Assembly: GCF_004364935.1 (NCBI RefSeq)
Contig: NZ_SOBT01000012.1
Span: forward strand, 186,001 to 250,000
Source: Panacagrimonas perspica
GTDB lineage: Bacteria; Pseudomonadota; Gammaproteobacteria; Nevskiales; Nevskiaceae
Length of the DNA: 64,000 nucleotides
Direction: 5' to 3'
Of this stretch, positions 26,235-35,575 are shown piece by piece. A program made the translations under genes and the position numbers. A model generated the notes under the pieces. The model worked only from the letters and a program-made list of their open reading frames with translations. It was not told where the DNA came from and did no database searches. How positions within the stretch are numbered: the first letter of the stretch is position 1; each line of letters opens with the position of its first letter.

Positions 26235-26873
26235 GTGGCAACTCATCTGGATGACGAGGAAGACCTCGAAAAGCTCAAGACGTGGTGGAAGGACAACTGG
26301 GTCGGCCTGGTTGCCGGACTGGTGATCGGCTTCGGTGCGATCGGCGGCTGGGAGGGCTACAAGCACTGGCGCGACGGCCGTGCCGAAGCGGCCTCGCAGA
26401 TGTTCGAGGAGCTCAAGAAGAACCTCGAGGCTTCCAAGACCGAGGACGCCGACAAGATCGTCGCCACGCTCAAGGCCGACTTCTCGCACACGCCGTATGC
26501 GGCCGCAGCGGCACTGACCGCGGCGCAGCGCGAAGTCCAGGCGGCGAAATACGACGAAGCCTCGGCGAATCTGGCCTGGGTGGTCGAGCATTCTTCCGAC
26601 GATGGCCTGGTGCAGGTCGCGCGCCTGCGGCATGCGCGCGTACTGCTCGCCCAGGGCAAGCCGGACGATGCGATGAAGGCGCTCGGCGACGAGGCCGGCA
26701 GCTTCTCCAGCCTGGCCGAGGAACTGCGCGGCGACATCCAGCTCGCCAAGGGCGATCGCAAGGCGGCCCGCAGCGCGTACGAGAAGGCGCTGGCGGCGGC
26801 CGAGAGCGGTGCCACGAACAAAACTTTGCTGCAGCAGAAACTGGATGACCTCGCCGAGGTCAACCCCTCATGA
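26235..26873 (+). CDS. yfgM: YfgM-like ancillary SecYEG subunit
   Basis: The 212-residue protein has a short cytoplasmic start (ATHLDDEEDLEKLKTWWKDN), one membrane helix (~22-40, LVAGLVIGFGAIGGWEGY) and a periplasmic TPR-like helical domain. E. coli YfgM binds SecYEG and the chaperone PpiD. The start is GTG at 26235. The stop overlaps the bamB ATG, and the hisS-yfgM-bamB-der order supports the assignment. Confidence 0.88.
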   Translation: MATHLDDEEDLEKLKTWWKDNWVGLVAGLVIGFGAIGGWEGYKHWRDGRAEAASQMFEELKKNLEASKTEDADKIVATLKADFSHTPYAAAAALTAAQREVQAAKYDEASANLAWVVEHSSDDGLVQVARLRHARVLLAQGKPDDAMKALGDEAGSFSSLAEELRGDIQLAKGDRKAARSAYEKALAAAESGATNKTLLQQKLDDLAEVNPS

Positions 26874-28033
26874 AGACCTCCCCGATGACCCGAAACCTGG
26901 CCTTGGCGGCAATTGCCCTGCTGCTTGCGGCCTGCGGCGGCAAGAGCACGGTGCGCGAGCCGACCCCGCTGACGGAGATCAAGAATCCCCAGATCAAGCC
27001 GGTCTCGGTCTGGAGCGCTCATGCCGGAGACGGCAGCGGCGGCCGCGTTTCGGGCCTGCGCCTGAACCTGCAGCCGGACGCGCTCTACACCGCGGACGTC
27101 AGCGGCGGCGTGTACGCCTACTCGCGCGACAAGGGCAAGCTGCTGTGGAAGACGCAGACGGGTGCGCGCGTGATCTCCGGCCCCAGCGTCTCGGGTGACC
27201 AGATCACCGTCGGCACGCTGGACGCCGAAGTCATCGCGCTCAAGCGCGCGGACGGCACCGAGATGTGGCGCAGCAAGACGTCGAGCGAAGTGATCGGTTC
27301 GCCGGCGGGTGAGGGTGACCTGGTCATTGCGCGCAGCGTGGACGGACGCGTGCACGGGCTGAGCGCCGCTGCGGGCGAGCGCCTGTGGACGTTCGATCGC
27401 GACGTACCCAACCTCGTGCTGCGCGGCAGCTCGGCGCCGCTGCTGATCGGCGATCGCGCCTACATCGGCATGGACAACGGCCGCGTGGCCAGCCTGCGGA
27501 TGAACGACGGGCAGCCGGTCTGGGAGCAGGCCGTCAGCGTGCCCAGCGGCCGTACCGAACTCGAACGCCTCACGGACGTCGACGCCGATCTGCTCGACGG
27601 CCCCGATTGCATCATCGCGGCCAGCTTCGGCGGTGAAATCGCCTGCCTGGAAGCCGAGTCCGGCGAGGCGCTGTGGCGCCGTTCCATCCGCAGCTATACC
27701 GGCATGGCCGCGTCCGAGGACCGCCTGTTCGTCACCGACGACGTCGGCACGGTCTGGGGCCTGGACCTGCGCACCGGCGCTGCCGCGTGGAAGCAGGAAG
27801 GCCTGGCCTATCGGCGTCTGTCGGCACCGGCCTACTTCGGCGGCTACGTGGTGGTGGGTGATCTCGAGGGTTACCTGCACTGGCTGGATCCGTCGACCGG
27901 TGCGTTCGTTGCGCGCGTGAAGGTCGGTTCCGATCCGATCGTCCAGGCCCCGGTCTCCGGCGACGACAAGCTCTACGTGATGAACACGATGGGTCGAATC
28001 GCGGCCATCGAGTCGCGCAAGCCCAAGCACTAG
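26870..28033 (+). CDS. bamB: Outer-membrane assembly lipoprotein BamB
   Basis: This 387-residue, eight-bladed beta-propeller lipoprotein of the BAM complex helps insert outer-membrane barrels. The lipobox LLLAAC gives acylated Cys22. Repeated PQQ-like blades follow, for example YSRDKGKLLWKTQTGARVIS, ALKRADGTEMWRSKTSSEVI and GLDLRTGAAAWKQEGLAYRR. The ATG at 26870 overlaps the yfgM stop. A 127-base gap without a visible gene separates it from der. It works with the many barrel proteins and lipoproteins encoded nearby. Confidence 0.94.
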   Translation: MKTSPMTRNLALAAIALLLAACGGKSTVREPTPLTEIKNPQIKPVSVWSAHAGDGSGGRVSGLRLNLQPDALYTADVSGGVYAYSRDKGKLLWKTQTGARVISGPSVSGDQITVGTLDAEVIALKRADGTEMWRSKTSSEVIGSPAGEGDLVIARSVDGRVHGLSAAAGERLWTFDRDVPNLVLRGSSAPLLIGDRAYIGMDNGRVASLRMNDGQPVWEQAVSVPSGRTELERLTDVDADLLDGPDCIIAASFGGEIACLEAESGEALWRRSIRSYTGMAASEDRLFVTDDVGTVWGLDLRTGAAAWKQEGLAYRRLSAPAYFGGYVVVGDLEGYLHWLDPSTGAFVARVKVGSDPIVQAPVSGDDKLYVMNTMGRIAAIESRKPKH

Positions 28034-28160
28034 CGAAACATGCCCATCCCGAGCGAGCCACCCGTCATCGCGGTGCCGCTTCGGGATGCGGCAATGAACC
28101 CCGGTCGCGCATGCGTACGCATCGCGCGACTCTTCCGTTGCACCCAGTAGGCATCGAATC

Positions 28161-29552
28161 ATGCAAGGCGGCCTCCCAGTCTTCGTCCTCGTGGGGCGGC
28201 CCAACGTCGGCAAATCCACGCTGTTCAACCGCCTCACCGGGACGCGCGATGCGCTGGTGGCGGACTTCCCCGGCCTGACCCGTGACCGGCAGTACGGTTT
28301 CGGCATCTTCGCGGACCGTCGCTTCGTGGTCGTCGACACCGGCGGGCTGATGCCCGAGTCGGCCGACCCGCTGGCCGCGCTCGCCGAGGACCAGGCGCAG
28401 GTCGCGCTGGAAGATGCCGACCAGATCTTCTTCCTGACCGATGTGCATTCGGGCCGGCACGGCTCCGATGCCGAGATCGCCAAGCTGCTGCGCAAGACCG
28501 GCAAGCCGATCCACCTGCTGGTGAACAAGGCCGAGGGACTCAACAAGTCCGAGGCAGCCGGTGATTTCTACGCGCTCGGACTCGGCGAGCCGCGCGCGAT
28601 CTCCGCGCAGCACGGCGACGGCGTCGCCGCGCTGATGAACAGCCTGCTCGAGCACCTGCCGCCCAACCTCGAGCCCTCGCTGGACGACAACGAGGTCCGG
28701 GTGTGCGTGGTCGGCCGACCCAACGTCGGCAAGTCCACCTTGGTCAATCGCCTGATCGGCGAAGAGCGCGTCGTGGCGGCCGACCAGCCGGGCACCACGC
28801 GCGACGCCATCCGCGTGCCGTTCGAATACGAGGGCCGTCCGTTCGTGCTGATCGACACCGCCGGCGTACGCCGTCGCGGCAAGATCGAAGAGGCCATCGA
28901 GAAGTTTTCCGTCATCAAGACGCTGCAGGCCGTCGAACAGGCGCACGTCGTGATCGTCGTCGTCGATGCGCAGCACGACATCGGCGAGCAGGACGCGCGA
29001 CTGATGGGCCTGGTCGCCGAACGCGGCCGCGCGATGGTGCTGGCGGTGAACAAGTGGGATCACCTGAAGGGAGACCAGCGCGAGCAGGTGCGCTACCAGG
29101 TGACGTTGAAGATGCCGTACCTGGATTACGTGCCGACGCATTACATCGCGGCCAAGCACGGTTCGGGTCTGGGCGAACTGATGATCGACGTGCAGCGCGC
29201 CTTCGAGGGTGCGGTCATTGAGATGCCGACGCCGGAACTCACGCGCATCCTCGAGCGTTCGGTGGAGGCGCATAGCCCGCCCGCCGTGCTCGGACGGCGC
29301 ATCAAGCTGCGCTATGCGCACCAGGCGGGCCGCAATCCGCCGAAGATCCTGATCCACGGCAACCAGACCGAGAAGCTGCCGGTCGCGTACCGCCGCTACC
29401 TGATCAACGAATTCCGCGCGGCGTTCAAGCTGAAAGGCGTGCCGTTGCAGGTGTCGTTCAAGACCGGCGACAACCCGTTCAAGGACAAGAAGAACCAGCT
29501 CACGCCGCGGCAGATCAAGAAGAAGCAGCGCACGGTGGATCGCTGGCGCTGA
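28161..29552 (+). CDS. der: Ribosome biogenesis GTPase Der (EngA)
   Basis: The 463-residue protein has two tandem GTPase domains and a C-terminal KH-like domain, and is required for 50S assembly. P-loop 1 (VGRPNVGKSTLFN) is at residues 11-23 and P-loop 2 (VVGRPNVGKSTLVN) near 184. DTGG and DTAGVRR switch II motifs and NKAE/NKWD specificity motifs are present. The tail is Lys/Arg-rich (DKKNQLTPRQIKKKQR). It closes the housekeeping run. A dispersed inverted repeat begins 6 bases after the stop. Confidence 0.96.
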   Translation: MQGGLPVFVLVGRPNVGKSTLFNRLTGTRDALVADFPGLTRDRQYGFGIFADRRFVVVDTGGLMPESADPLAALAEDQAQVALEDADQIFFLTDVHSGRHGSDAEIAKLLRKTGKPIHLLVNKAEGLNKSEAAGDFYALGLGEPRAISAQHGDGVAALMNSLLEHLPPNLEPSLDDNEVRVCVVGRPNVGKSTLVNRLIGEERVVAADQPGTTRDAIRVPFEYEGRPFVLIDTAGVRRRGKIEEAIEKFSVIKTLQAVEQAHVVIVVVDAQHDIGEQDARLMGLVAERGRAMVLAVNKWDHLKGDQREQVRYQVTLKMPYLDYVPTHYIAAKHGSGLGELMIDVQRAFEGAVIEMPTPELTRILERSVEAHSPPAVLGRRIKLRYAHQAGRNPPKILIHGNQTEKLPVAYRRYLINEFRAAFKLKGVPLQVSFKTGDNPFKDKKNQLTPRQIKKKQRTVDRWR

Positions 29553-29557
29553 GCGGC

Positions 29558-29625
29558 GTAGCCCGGGTGAAACCCGGGGGTTTTCTTCGAATACTGAGCG
29601 CAACCCCGGGTTTTACCCGGGCTAC
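29558..29625. repeat. Dispersed inverted repeat, copy 4 (gggtg/cccggg subtype)
   Basis: Arms gtagcccgggtgaaacccgg and cccgggttttacccgggcta flank an AT-richer centre. It fills the gap between the convergent ends of der and prs and may act as a bidirectional transcript end. Confidence 0.87.
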
Positions 29626-29638
29626 GAATCAATCGATA

Positions 29639-30592
29639 TCAATCGATGTACAGCGAGCTCACCGACTCTTCGGCGCTGACACGGCGGATCGTCTCGGCCA
29701 GCAGTCCGCCGATCGAGAGCTGACGGATCTTCGGGCAGGCGGCGGCGGCCGGCGACAGCGGAATCGTGTCGGTGACCACGAGTTGGTCGAGGCGCGAATT
29801 CATGATGTTGCTCACCGCAGGGCCCGAGAGCACCGGGTGCGTGACATAGGCGACGACCTTGATCGCGCCTGCGTCTTTCAACGCGCCGGCTGCCTGGCCG
29901 AGCGTGCCCGCCGTGTCGACGAGGTCGTCCACCAGCACGCAGGTCTTGCCGCGCACGTCGCCGATGATATTCATCACCTTGGCTTCATTGGGACGCGGAC
30001 GGCGCTTGTCGATGATGGCGAGATCGGCATCGTCGAGGCGCTTGGCCACCGCGCGCGCGCGCACCACGCCACCGACGTCGGGGCTGACGACGATCAGGTT
30101 CTCGTACGTCTGGCGCCAGATGTCGCCGAGCAGCACGGGGCTGGCGTAGACGTTGTCCACGGGGATATCGAAGAAGCCCTGGATCTGATCGGCGTGCAGG
30201 TCGACCGTGAGCACACGATCGGCGCCGCACTCGCCGATCATGTCGGCGCAGACCTTCGCGCTGATCGGCACGCGCGCGCTGCGCGGGCGGCGATCCTGGC
30301 GCGCATAGCCGAAGTAGGGCACGACCGCCGTGATGCGCTGAGCGCTCGCGCGCTTGAGCGCGTCGAGCATCATGATCAGCTCCATGAAGTTGTCGTTGGT
30401 CGGCGCGCAGGTCGGCTGGATCACGAACACGTCCTTGCCGCGGACGTTCTCGAGGATCTCGATCTGCACCTCGCCGTCGGAGAACCGGCCGAGCATGGCC
30501 TTGCCCAGCGAGACCTTCATGTAGTTGGCGATTTCCTGCGCCAGCTGGGGATTGGCGTTGCCTGTGAACAGCATCAGGGAAGATTCAGCCAT
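29639..30592 (-). CDS. prs: Ribose-phosphate pyrophosphokinase
   Basis: The 317-residue enzyme makes PRPP from ribose 5-phosphate and ATP for nucleotide, His and Trp synthesis. The class signature [14 protein letters not shown] is near residue 130, and the PRPP loop [14 protein letters not shown] is intact. The length matches E. coli Prs. It lies just downstream of tRNA-Gln and ispE on the same strand, the conserved ispE-tRNA-prs arrangement of gammaproteobacteria. Confidence 0.97.
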   Translation of the reverse strand: MAESSLMLFTGNANPQLAQEIANYMKVSLGKAMLGRFSDGEVQIEILENVRGKDVFVIQPTCAPTNDNFMELIMMLDALKRASAQRITAVVPYFGYARQDRRPRSARVPISAKVCADMIGECGADRVLTVDLHADQIQGFFDIPVDNVYASPVLLGDIWRQTYENLIVVSPDVGGVVRARAVAKRLDDADLAIIDKRRPRPNEAKVMNIIGDVRGKTCVLVDDLVDTAGTLGQAAGALKDAGAIKVVAYVTHPVLSGPAVSNIMNSRLDQLVVTDTIPLSPAAAACPKIRQLSIGGLLAETIRRVSAEESVSSLYID

Positions 30593-30644
30593 GGCGAGTT
30601 CTTTTACGGGGCCGACAGGCCACGGTTGAAAGTGATGATGGGGG

Positions 30645-30719
30645 TGGCTGGGGAGCCAGGATTCGAACCTGGGAATGACGGGATCAAAACCCGCTGCCTT
30701 ACCACTTGGCTACTCCCCA
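30645..30719 (-). tRNA. tRNA-Gln (anticodon TTG)
   Basis: Read on the minus strand, the 75-base gene begins tggggagtagccaagtggta and ends with an encoded CCA. The acceptor stem tggggag pairs with ctcccca; the T arm contains the ggttcgaatcc loop. The anticodon loop is ttttgat, giving TTG for Gln. The gene sits between ispE and prs. Confidence 0.95.
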
Positions 30720-30735
30720 CCAGGAAAGCACGCAA

Positions 30736-30741
30736 ATTATA
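30736..30741 (-). promoter_or_regulatory. -10 box for tRNA-Gln (and prs)
   Basis: A perfect TATAAT on the minus strand lies 16 bases before the tRNA 5' end, between the tRNA and the ispE stop. The -35 position, 17 bases further up, falls at the ispE stop region and is poor (ctaaag). An ispE-independent transcript for the tRNA is likely. Confidence 0.6.
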
Positions 30742-30760
30742 GCGGTCGCGATCGCATTCT

Positions 30761-31633
30761 TTAGCCGGCACGCAGTCGCGCGAGCGGCGATTCGTTCAAT
30801 CCACGCGCGATGAAGCTGCTCCAGCCCTTCGGCATCGCCGAACGCGCCATCAGCGCCTCCGGGCGCGATGCGAACGCCGCGAACACCGAACTGCCGGTAC
30901 CCGACATGCGCGGCGGCGCAAAGCGGCCCAGTGCCCGCAGCGCCTCGTCGACCAGCGGATAGCGCTGACGCGTCACCGGCTCGCAATCGTTGCGCGTCAC
31001 CGAACCTGCGCGGAACTGGCGCGAGGTGATGCGCGGCGTGTCGCGCCGCAGTTCGGGCGCCTCGAAGATCTCGCGGGTGCTGATCGCCAGCGGCGGCGTC
31101 ACGACCAGGTACCAGGGCTCGGGCAATTCCAGCGAGCTCAGGCGCTCGCCGACACCTTCCGCGAAGCTGGCCTGGCCGTGGATGAAGACTGGCACGTCGG
31201 CGCCGAGCTTCAGGCCCAGCGCTGCCAGTTCGTCGCGCGTGAAGCCCAGATTCCACAACCTGTTGAGCGCGACCAGCGTCGTCGCCGCATTGCTCGAACC
31301 GCCGCCCAGGCCGCCGCCGATCGGCAAGCGCTTGCCGACGCGGATGTCGGCGCCCAGGCCGCAGCCGCTGGCCTGGCTCAGCAGGCGCGCCGCGCGAACG
31401 GCGAGGTCCTGATCCGGCTCGACGCCTTCGATCGCGTTCTCGCGCTGGCACACGCCATCGCCGCGCGGGCGGAAGAACAGCGTGTCGCCGTGGTCCAGAA
31501 ACTGGAACACCGTCTGCAGCTCGTGCATCCCATCGGCGCGACGGCCGATGACGTGCAGGAACAGGTTGATCTTGGCCGGTGCGGGCCAGGGAAATTCTGC
31601 GGTCAACGGAACGTCGGAAATGAGGCGGGGCAT
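30761..31633 (-). CDS. ispE: 4-diphosphocytidyl-2-C-methyl-D-erythritol kinase
   Basis: This 290-residue GHMP-family kinase phosphorylates CDP-ME in the MEP pathway. It shows the N-terminal PAPAKINLFLHVIGRRADGM with the conserved Lys-Ile-Asn, the ATP loop PIGGGLGGGSSNAATTL, and a C-terminal MSGTGSSVFAAF. lolB lies upstream with a 45-base gap and tRNA-Gln downstream, the usual lolB-ispE-prs order. It pairs functionally with ispG in this window. Confidence 0.95.
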   Translation of the reverse strand: MPRLISDVPLTAEFPWPAPAKINLFLHVIGRRADGMHELQTVFQFLDHGDTLFFRPRGDGVCQRENAIEGVEPDQDLAVRAARLLSQASGCGLGADIRVGKRLPIGGGLGGGSSNAATTLVALNRLWNLGFTRDELAALGLKLGADVPVFIHGQASFAEGVGERLSSLELPEPWYLVVTPPLAISTREIFEAPELRRDTPRITSRQFRAGSVTRNDCEPVTRQRYPLVDEALRALGRFAPPRMSGTGSSVFAAFASRPEALMARSAMPKGWSSFIARGLNESPLARLRAG

Positions 31634-31678
31634 CTGCGAAATGCGAAGAAAGGATCGGGTGTCGAAGGACGAAGCAGA

Positions 31679-32308
31679 TCAGGGTGCAGGGTTCATCAAC
31701 GGCGGCAACTGGCTCCACTGGTCGGCCAGCACCAGCACGCGCGTATCGCCGTTGCGCGCCTCGATGCGGCGCGGCAGGTCAAGCGAATCGGCCACACGAT
31801 ACTCGACGTAGTCCAGCTCCCATCCGTTCTGGACGATCCGCAGCGCGCGGCCGCTGGCGGGGTCGATCAGCACGTCGCTGTGCGATTCCGGCGCCGGCAG
31901 GCCCAGCGCCCACCAGCGTAGCCCACTGACGGGCAGGCGCACGCCGAGCGCTTTCTCGAGCCAGGCTTCCGGGTCGGTCGTGACCGTCGTCGCATCGTCG
32001 CCGGTGCGCACGCGCACCTCCTGCGTGTCGCCTGCGAGTTCCGCTGCGCGCGCACCGAAAGGTCCGGCCACGCGCATCTCGAAACGCCCGGCCGGATGCT
32101 GTTTCCAGCGCAGGTCGGCCTTGAAGCCGAGCGCGCCGCTGGCGACGCGGCCCTGCAGCACGAAACGATCGATTGGCGAGAGCAGCGCGATGCGCTGCTG
32201 CCAGGCGGCCGACTGCGCGACATCGGCCGGCGTGCCTTCGGTCTTGGGCCGCAGCAGGGCGCAGCCGGACAAGGCCGCGATCAGCGCGGCGATCAGGATC
32301 AGCCGCAT
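31679..32308 (-). CDS. lolB: Outer-membrane lipoprotein receptor LolB
   Basis: The 209-residue lipoprotein receives lipoproteins from LolA and inserts them in the outer membrane. The lipobox AALIAALSGC gives acylated Cys16. The following beta-rich domain has the LolB hallmarks RFVLQGRVAS and GLRWWALGLPAP, with the conserved hydrophobic loop region. The start lies one base after the stop of the TPR gene, so the two are coupled. Confidence 0.9.
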   Translation of the reverse strand: MRLILIAALIAALSGCALLRPKTEGTPADVAQSAAWQQRIALLSPIDRFVLQGRVASGALGFKADLRWKQHPAGRFEMRVAGPFGARAAELAGDTQEVRVRTGDDATTVTTDPEAWLEKALGVRLPVSGLRWWALGLPAPESHSDVLIDPASGRALRIVQNGWELDYVEYRVADSLDLPRRIEARNGDTRVLVLADQWSQLPPLMNPAP

Positions 32309-32309
32309 C

Positions 32310-34037
32310 TCAGCGCGTCAGCCGCTCGACGGTGTCGAGCAGCACACGATGTCCTGGATCGCGCGTCAGCGCCTTGTCCCAGACGGCGTGCGCCTGTTCG
32401 CGCTGGCCAAGGGCCCACAGCACTTCGCCCAGGTGCGCGGAGATCTCGGGATCCGCAGCCTTGGCCAGCGCCTTCTCCAGGTATCCGCGCGACTCCTCGA
32501 GCTGGCCCAGCTTGTAGAGGACCCAGCCCATGCTGTCGATGACGGCCGGATCATCAGGCGAGCGCTGCAGCGCGGCCGCGATCAGCTTTCGTGCTTCCTC
32601 GAAGCGATCGGTGTTGACGGCGAGCATGTAGCCGAGCGCATTCATCGCGCGCGCGTCCTCCTGGTTGGTCGCCAGGATGCTGCGAAGGTCGGCTTCGGCC
32701 TGCGGGAACTTGCCCATCTTCTCGTGCACCAGCGAGCGGCCGTAGAGCAGCCCGGTGTCGTTCGGATTGGACTTGAGCGCCTCGTCGTAGACCGCCAGCG
32801 CGTCGGCGTTGAGGCCGGCATCCATCAGCATCTCCGCCTCGGCCAAGGTCAGGCGCGGACCCAGGGGCGGGAACTGGCGGCGCAACTGGTCGAGCAGCTC
32901 GCGCCCTTCGGCGACCTTGCCCATGTGCGTCATGACGGCCGCCTGCCGCACCGCGGCCTCGATGGCCTGACCGCCCGAGTTCACGCGGCGGTAGAGTTCC
33001 AGCGCCTTCTCGTACTGCTTGCGCGATTCGGCGACCCGGCCCAGCTGGTAGGCGGCGTCGCCACCGCGCTCGGCGTCGGCCAGCAGCGGGGTGAACATGC
33101 TTTCGGCCTGCTCCAGATCGCCGTCGGTGAACGCCATTACACCGAGCGCGTAGCGGGCGTCCTGGTTCTTGGGATCCTGCTTGAGCGTCTCGCGAAGCTG
33201 GCCGCGTGCCGCTTCGCGGTGCGAGGAATCGAGCAGCAGGCGCGCATACGTCATGCGCACCTCGGACTTCTCCTCGCCCTTGGCCTGCTTGACCAGCTTG
33301 GCGACCAGGGTGTCGGCTTCCTTCAGCTCGTCCTTGCGGACCAGCACGCCGATCAGCAGCAAGGTGTCGTCGCGCGATTCCGGATCCAGACGCAGGGCTT
33401 CGCGAGCCGACTTCTCGGCGAGTTCGAACTGCTCGAAGCGCAACGCCACCAGCGAGCGGGCGTAGTGGGCGCCGGCGAGCTTCGGATACTCGCCGACCAG
33501 GCGGTCGAGGACGCCCAGCGCCCGCGGCCCGGCTTCCGGCTCCATCGACAGCAGCAGGGCGACGTGGCGGAAGCCCTCCGCTGGTCCGCCGGCGTGCCCG
33601 CGAATCATCTCCAGGCTCTGCGCGTAGACCTCGTCGAGATCGTCGTCGCGCAAGGCCAGGCGCGACAGCACCTCGCGCGCATCCATGCTGTTGGGTTCGA
33701 GTTCCAGCCAGCGCCGCGCGGCGGCGCGTGCGGTCTCGGCGTCGCCGGCGCTGAGTGCCAGCTGCGTCGCCCGACCGGCCAGCGCCGCGTCGGGGGCCAG
33801 TTCCAGCGCCTTGAGGAAGGCCTGCGCCGCGATGCCAGGCTGTCCGCGGCCGGCCGCCAGTTCGCCGGCCATGATGTTGAACTGCACCTGTGTTTCCTGC
33901 TCCCGCGTCAGCTTGGGCGCGTCCGCTTCCTCGGCAGCGCCGGCAGCCGGTGCAGCGACCGGCGATGCCGCGAACGAAGCCGGGGACAGCACCAGGCACA
34001 GGGCCAGCGGCAGGGAAATTGCAAAGCGAAAGGGCAC
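32310..34037 (-). CDS. Periplasmic tetratricopeptide-repeat protein
   Basis: The 575-residue product has a signal peptide (MPFRFAISLPLALCLVLSPA, cleavage near SFA-A) and then TPR units almost throughout. Clear examples are GIAAQAFLKALELAPDAALA, NALGYMLAVNTDRFEEARKL and SAHLGEVLWALGQREQAHAV. No enzymatic domain is visible. It precedes lolB with a 1-base gap and is divergent from hemA, an arrangement common in this group. It is likely a scaffold in envelope or lipoprotein handling, but that role is inferred from context only. Confidence 0.85.
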   Translation of the reverse strand: MPFRFAISLPLALCLVLSPASFAASPVAAPAAGAAEEADAPKLTREQETQVQFNIMAGELAAGRGQPGIAAQAFLKALELAPDAALAGRATQLALSAGDAETARAAARRWLELEPNSMDAREVLSRLALRDDDLDEVYAQSLEMIRGHAGGPAEGFRHVALLLSMEPEAGPRALGVLDRLVGEYPKLAGAHYARSLVALRFEQFELAEKSAREALRLDPESRDDTLLLIGVLVRKDELKEADTLVAKLVKQAKGEEKSEVRMTYARLLLDSSHREAARGQLRETLKQDPKNQDARYALGVMAFTDGDLEQAESMFTPLLADAERGGDAAYQLGRVAESRKQYEKALELYRRVNSGGQAIEAAVRQAAVMTHMGKVAEGRELLDQLRRQFPPLGPRLTLAEAEMLMDAGLNADALAVYDEALKSNPNDTGLLYGRSLVHEKMGKFPQAEADLRSILATNQEDARAMNALGYMLAVNTDRFEEARKLIAAALQRSPDDPAVIDSMGWVLYKLGQLEESRGYLEKALAKAADPEISAHLGEVLWALGQREQAHAVWDKALTRDPGHRVLLDTVERLTR

Positions 34038-34206
34038 GGGGAGAGCCTGTACGGGGACTGGCTAGTGACCGACGTATGGTAACGCGGTTCCATCGGGCGA
34101 CCCGCGAATCGAGCGCATTTCGGCGCGTTGCGGTTGAGGCAAGGCGGCTGGATCGCCGAAGATACCGATGTGCGGCGACCGCTCCGGGCGCCGCGTCAGG
34201 ATAGCG

Positions 34207-35469
34207 ATGGCCTTCATCACCTTGGGTCTCAGCCATCACAGCGCGCCTGTCGAGGCGCGTGAGCGACTGGCTTTCACGGATGCCGAACTGCCGGCCGCAC
34301 TGTCGCGCCTGCGCGCGATGACCGGTGTCGACGAAGCCGCGATCCTGTCCACCTGCAACCGCACCGAGATTCTCGTGGTGTCGGAGCCCGAACTGGCGCC
34401 CGTCCTGATCGAATGGTGGCGGCGCGAGCTGAACGCCCCGGCCGGGCTGATCGAGCAGTTCGTCTACACCCACCGCGACCAGGGCGCCGTGCTGCACAGC
34501 CTGCGCGTGGCCTCGGGCCTCGATTCGATGGTCGTCGGCGAGCCGCAGATCCTGGGCCAGATGAAGGGCAGCTTCGCGCTGGCCACCGAGTCCCGCGCGC
34601 TGGGCCCGGTGCTGTCGCGCCTGTTCCAGCATGCGTTCGCGGTGGCCAAGGTCGTGCGCAGCCAGACCCAGGTCGGCGCGCATCCGGTGTCGGTGGCCTA
34701 CGCCGCAGTGCAGATGGCGCGGCAGATCTTTTCGGACCTCGAGCAGCAGACGGCGCTGCTGGTCGGCGCCGGCGACACCATCCAGCTCATCGCGCGCCAT
34801 CTGCGCGGGCAGGGCATCGGCCGCATCGTCGTGGCCAATCGCAGCCTCGAGCGGGCCGAGCGGCTCGCCCGCGAGGTGCAGGGTTACGCCATCGCGCTGT
34901 CCGACCTGAACGCCTACCTGGGCGACGCCGACCTCGTGATTTCCTCGACCGCGGCCCGCGAGCATGTGATCGGGCAGGCGGCGATGAAGCTGGCGCTGAA
35001 GAAGCGCCGCCGCAAGCCGGTCTTCATGATCGATCTCGCGGTGCCGCGCGACCTCGACCCGAAGATCGCCGATCTCGAGGACGTCTATCTCTACACGCTC
35101 GACGACCTGCGCAACGTCATCGCCGGCAACCTGCAGGCGCGCGCGGAAGCAGCCAAGCAGGCCGAAGTGCTGGTCGAGACCTACTCGCAGGATTTCACGC
35201 GCTGGCTCGAAAGCCGCGACGCCGGTCACGTGATCCGCCGCCTGCGCGAGCAGGCGCGAGCGCATCGCGACGACGTGATGGCCAAGGCGCGGCGCAAGCT
35301 GGCCTCCGGCGCCTCGGCGGAGGAAGTGCTCGGCTTCGTCGCCGACACGCTGAGCAACAAGCTGCTGCACGCACCCAGCCACCGGCTGCGCAGTGCGGAC
35401 AGCGTCGAGCAGTCGATGCTCGTCAATGCGGCGCGCAAGCTGTTCGACCTGCCGGACGACGAGGCGTGA
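34207..35469 (+). CDS. hemA: Glutamyl-tRNA reductase
   Basis: This 420-residue enzyme reduces Glu-tRNA to glutamate-1-semialdehyde, the first committed step of heme synthesis. The catalytic Cys50 is in ILSTCNRTEI, and GLDSMVVGEPQILGQ follows. An NADPH domain contains LVGAGDTIQLIARHL, then a C-terminal helical dimerisation domain. The start is the ATG at 34207, since MAFITLGLSHHSAPVEARER matches family N-termini. It is followed by prfA and prmC, the standard gammaproteobacterial order. Confidence 0.96.
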   Translation: MAFITLGLSHHSAPVEARERLAFTDAELPAALSRLRAMTGVDEAAILSTCNRTEILVVSEPELAPVLIEWWRRELNAPAGLIEQFVYTHRDQGAVLHSLRVASGLDSMVVGEPQILGQMKGSFALATESRALGPVLSRLFQHAFAVAKVVRSQTQVGAHPVSVAYAAVQMARQIFSDLEQQTALLVGAGDTIQLIARHLRGQGIGRIVVANRSLERAERLAREVQGYAIALSDLNAYLGDADLVISSTAAREHVIGQAAMKLALKKRRRKPVFMIDLAVPRDLDPKIADLEDVYLYTLDDLRNVIAGNLQARAEAAKQAEVLVETYSQDFTRWLESRDAGHVIRRLREQARAHRDDVMAKARRKLASGASAEEVLGFVADTLSNKLLHAPSHRLRSADSVEQSMLVNAARKLFDLPDDEA

Positions 35470-35575
35470 GCGGGCGCGGATTCCGAAGGCATTAGCTTTC
35501 GCGTAGCGTGCGCACCGCGCACGTTTTTCCCGGCCGTGCGTCCGCGCGCGCCACGTTCCTCCTTCGGCTTTGCCC

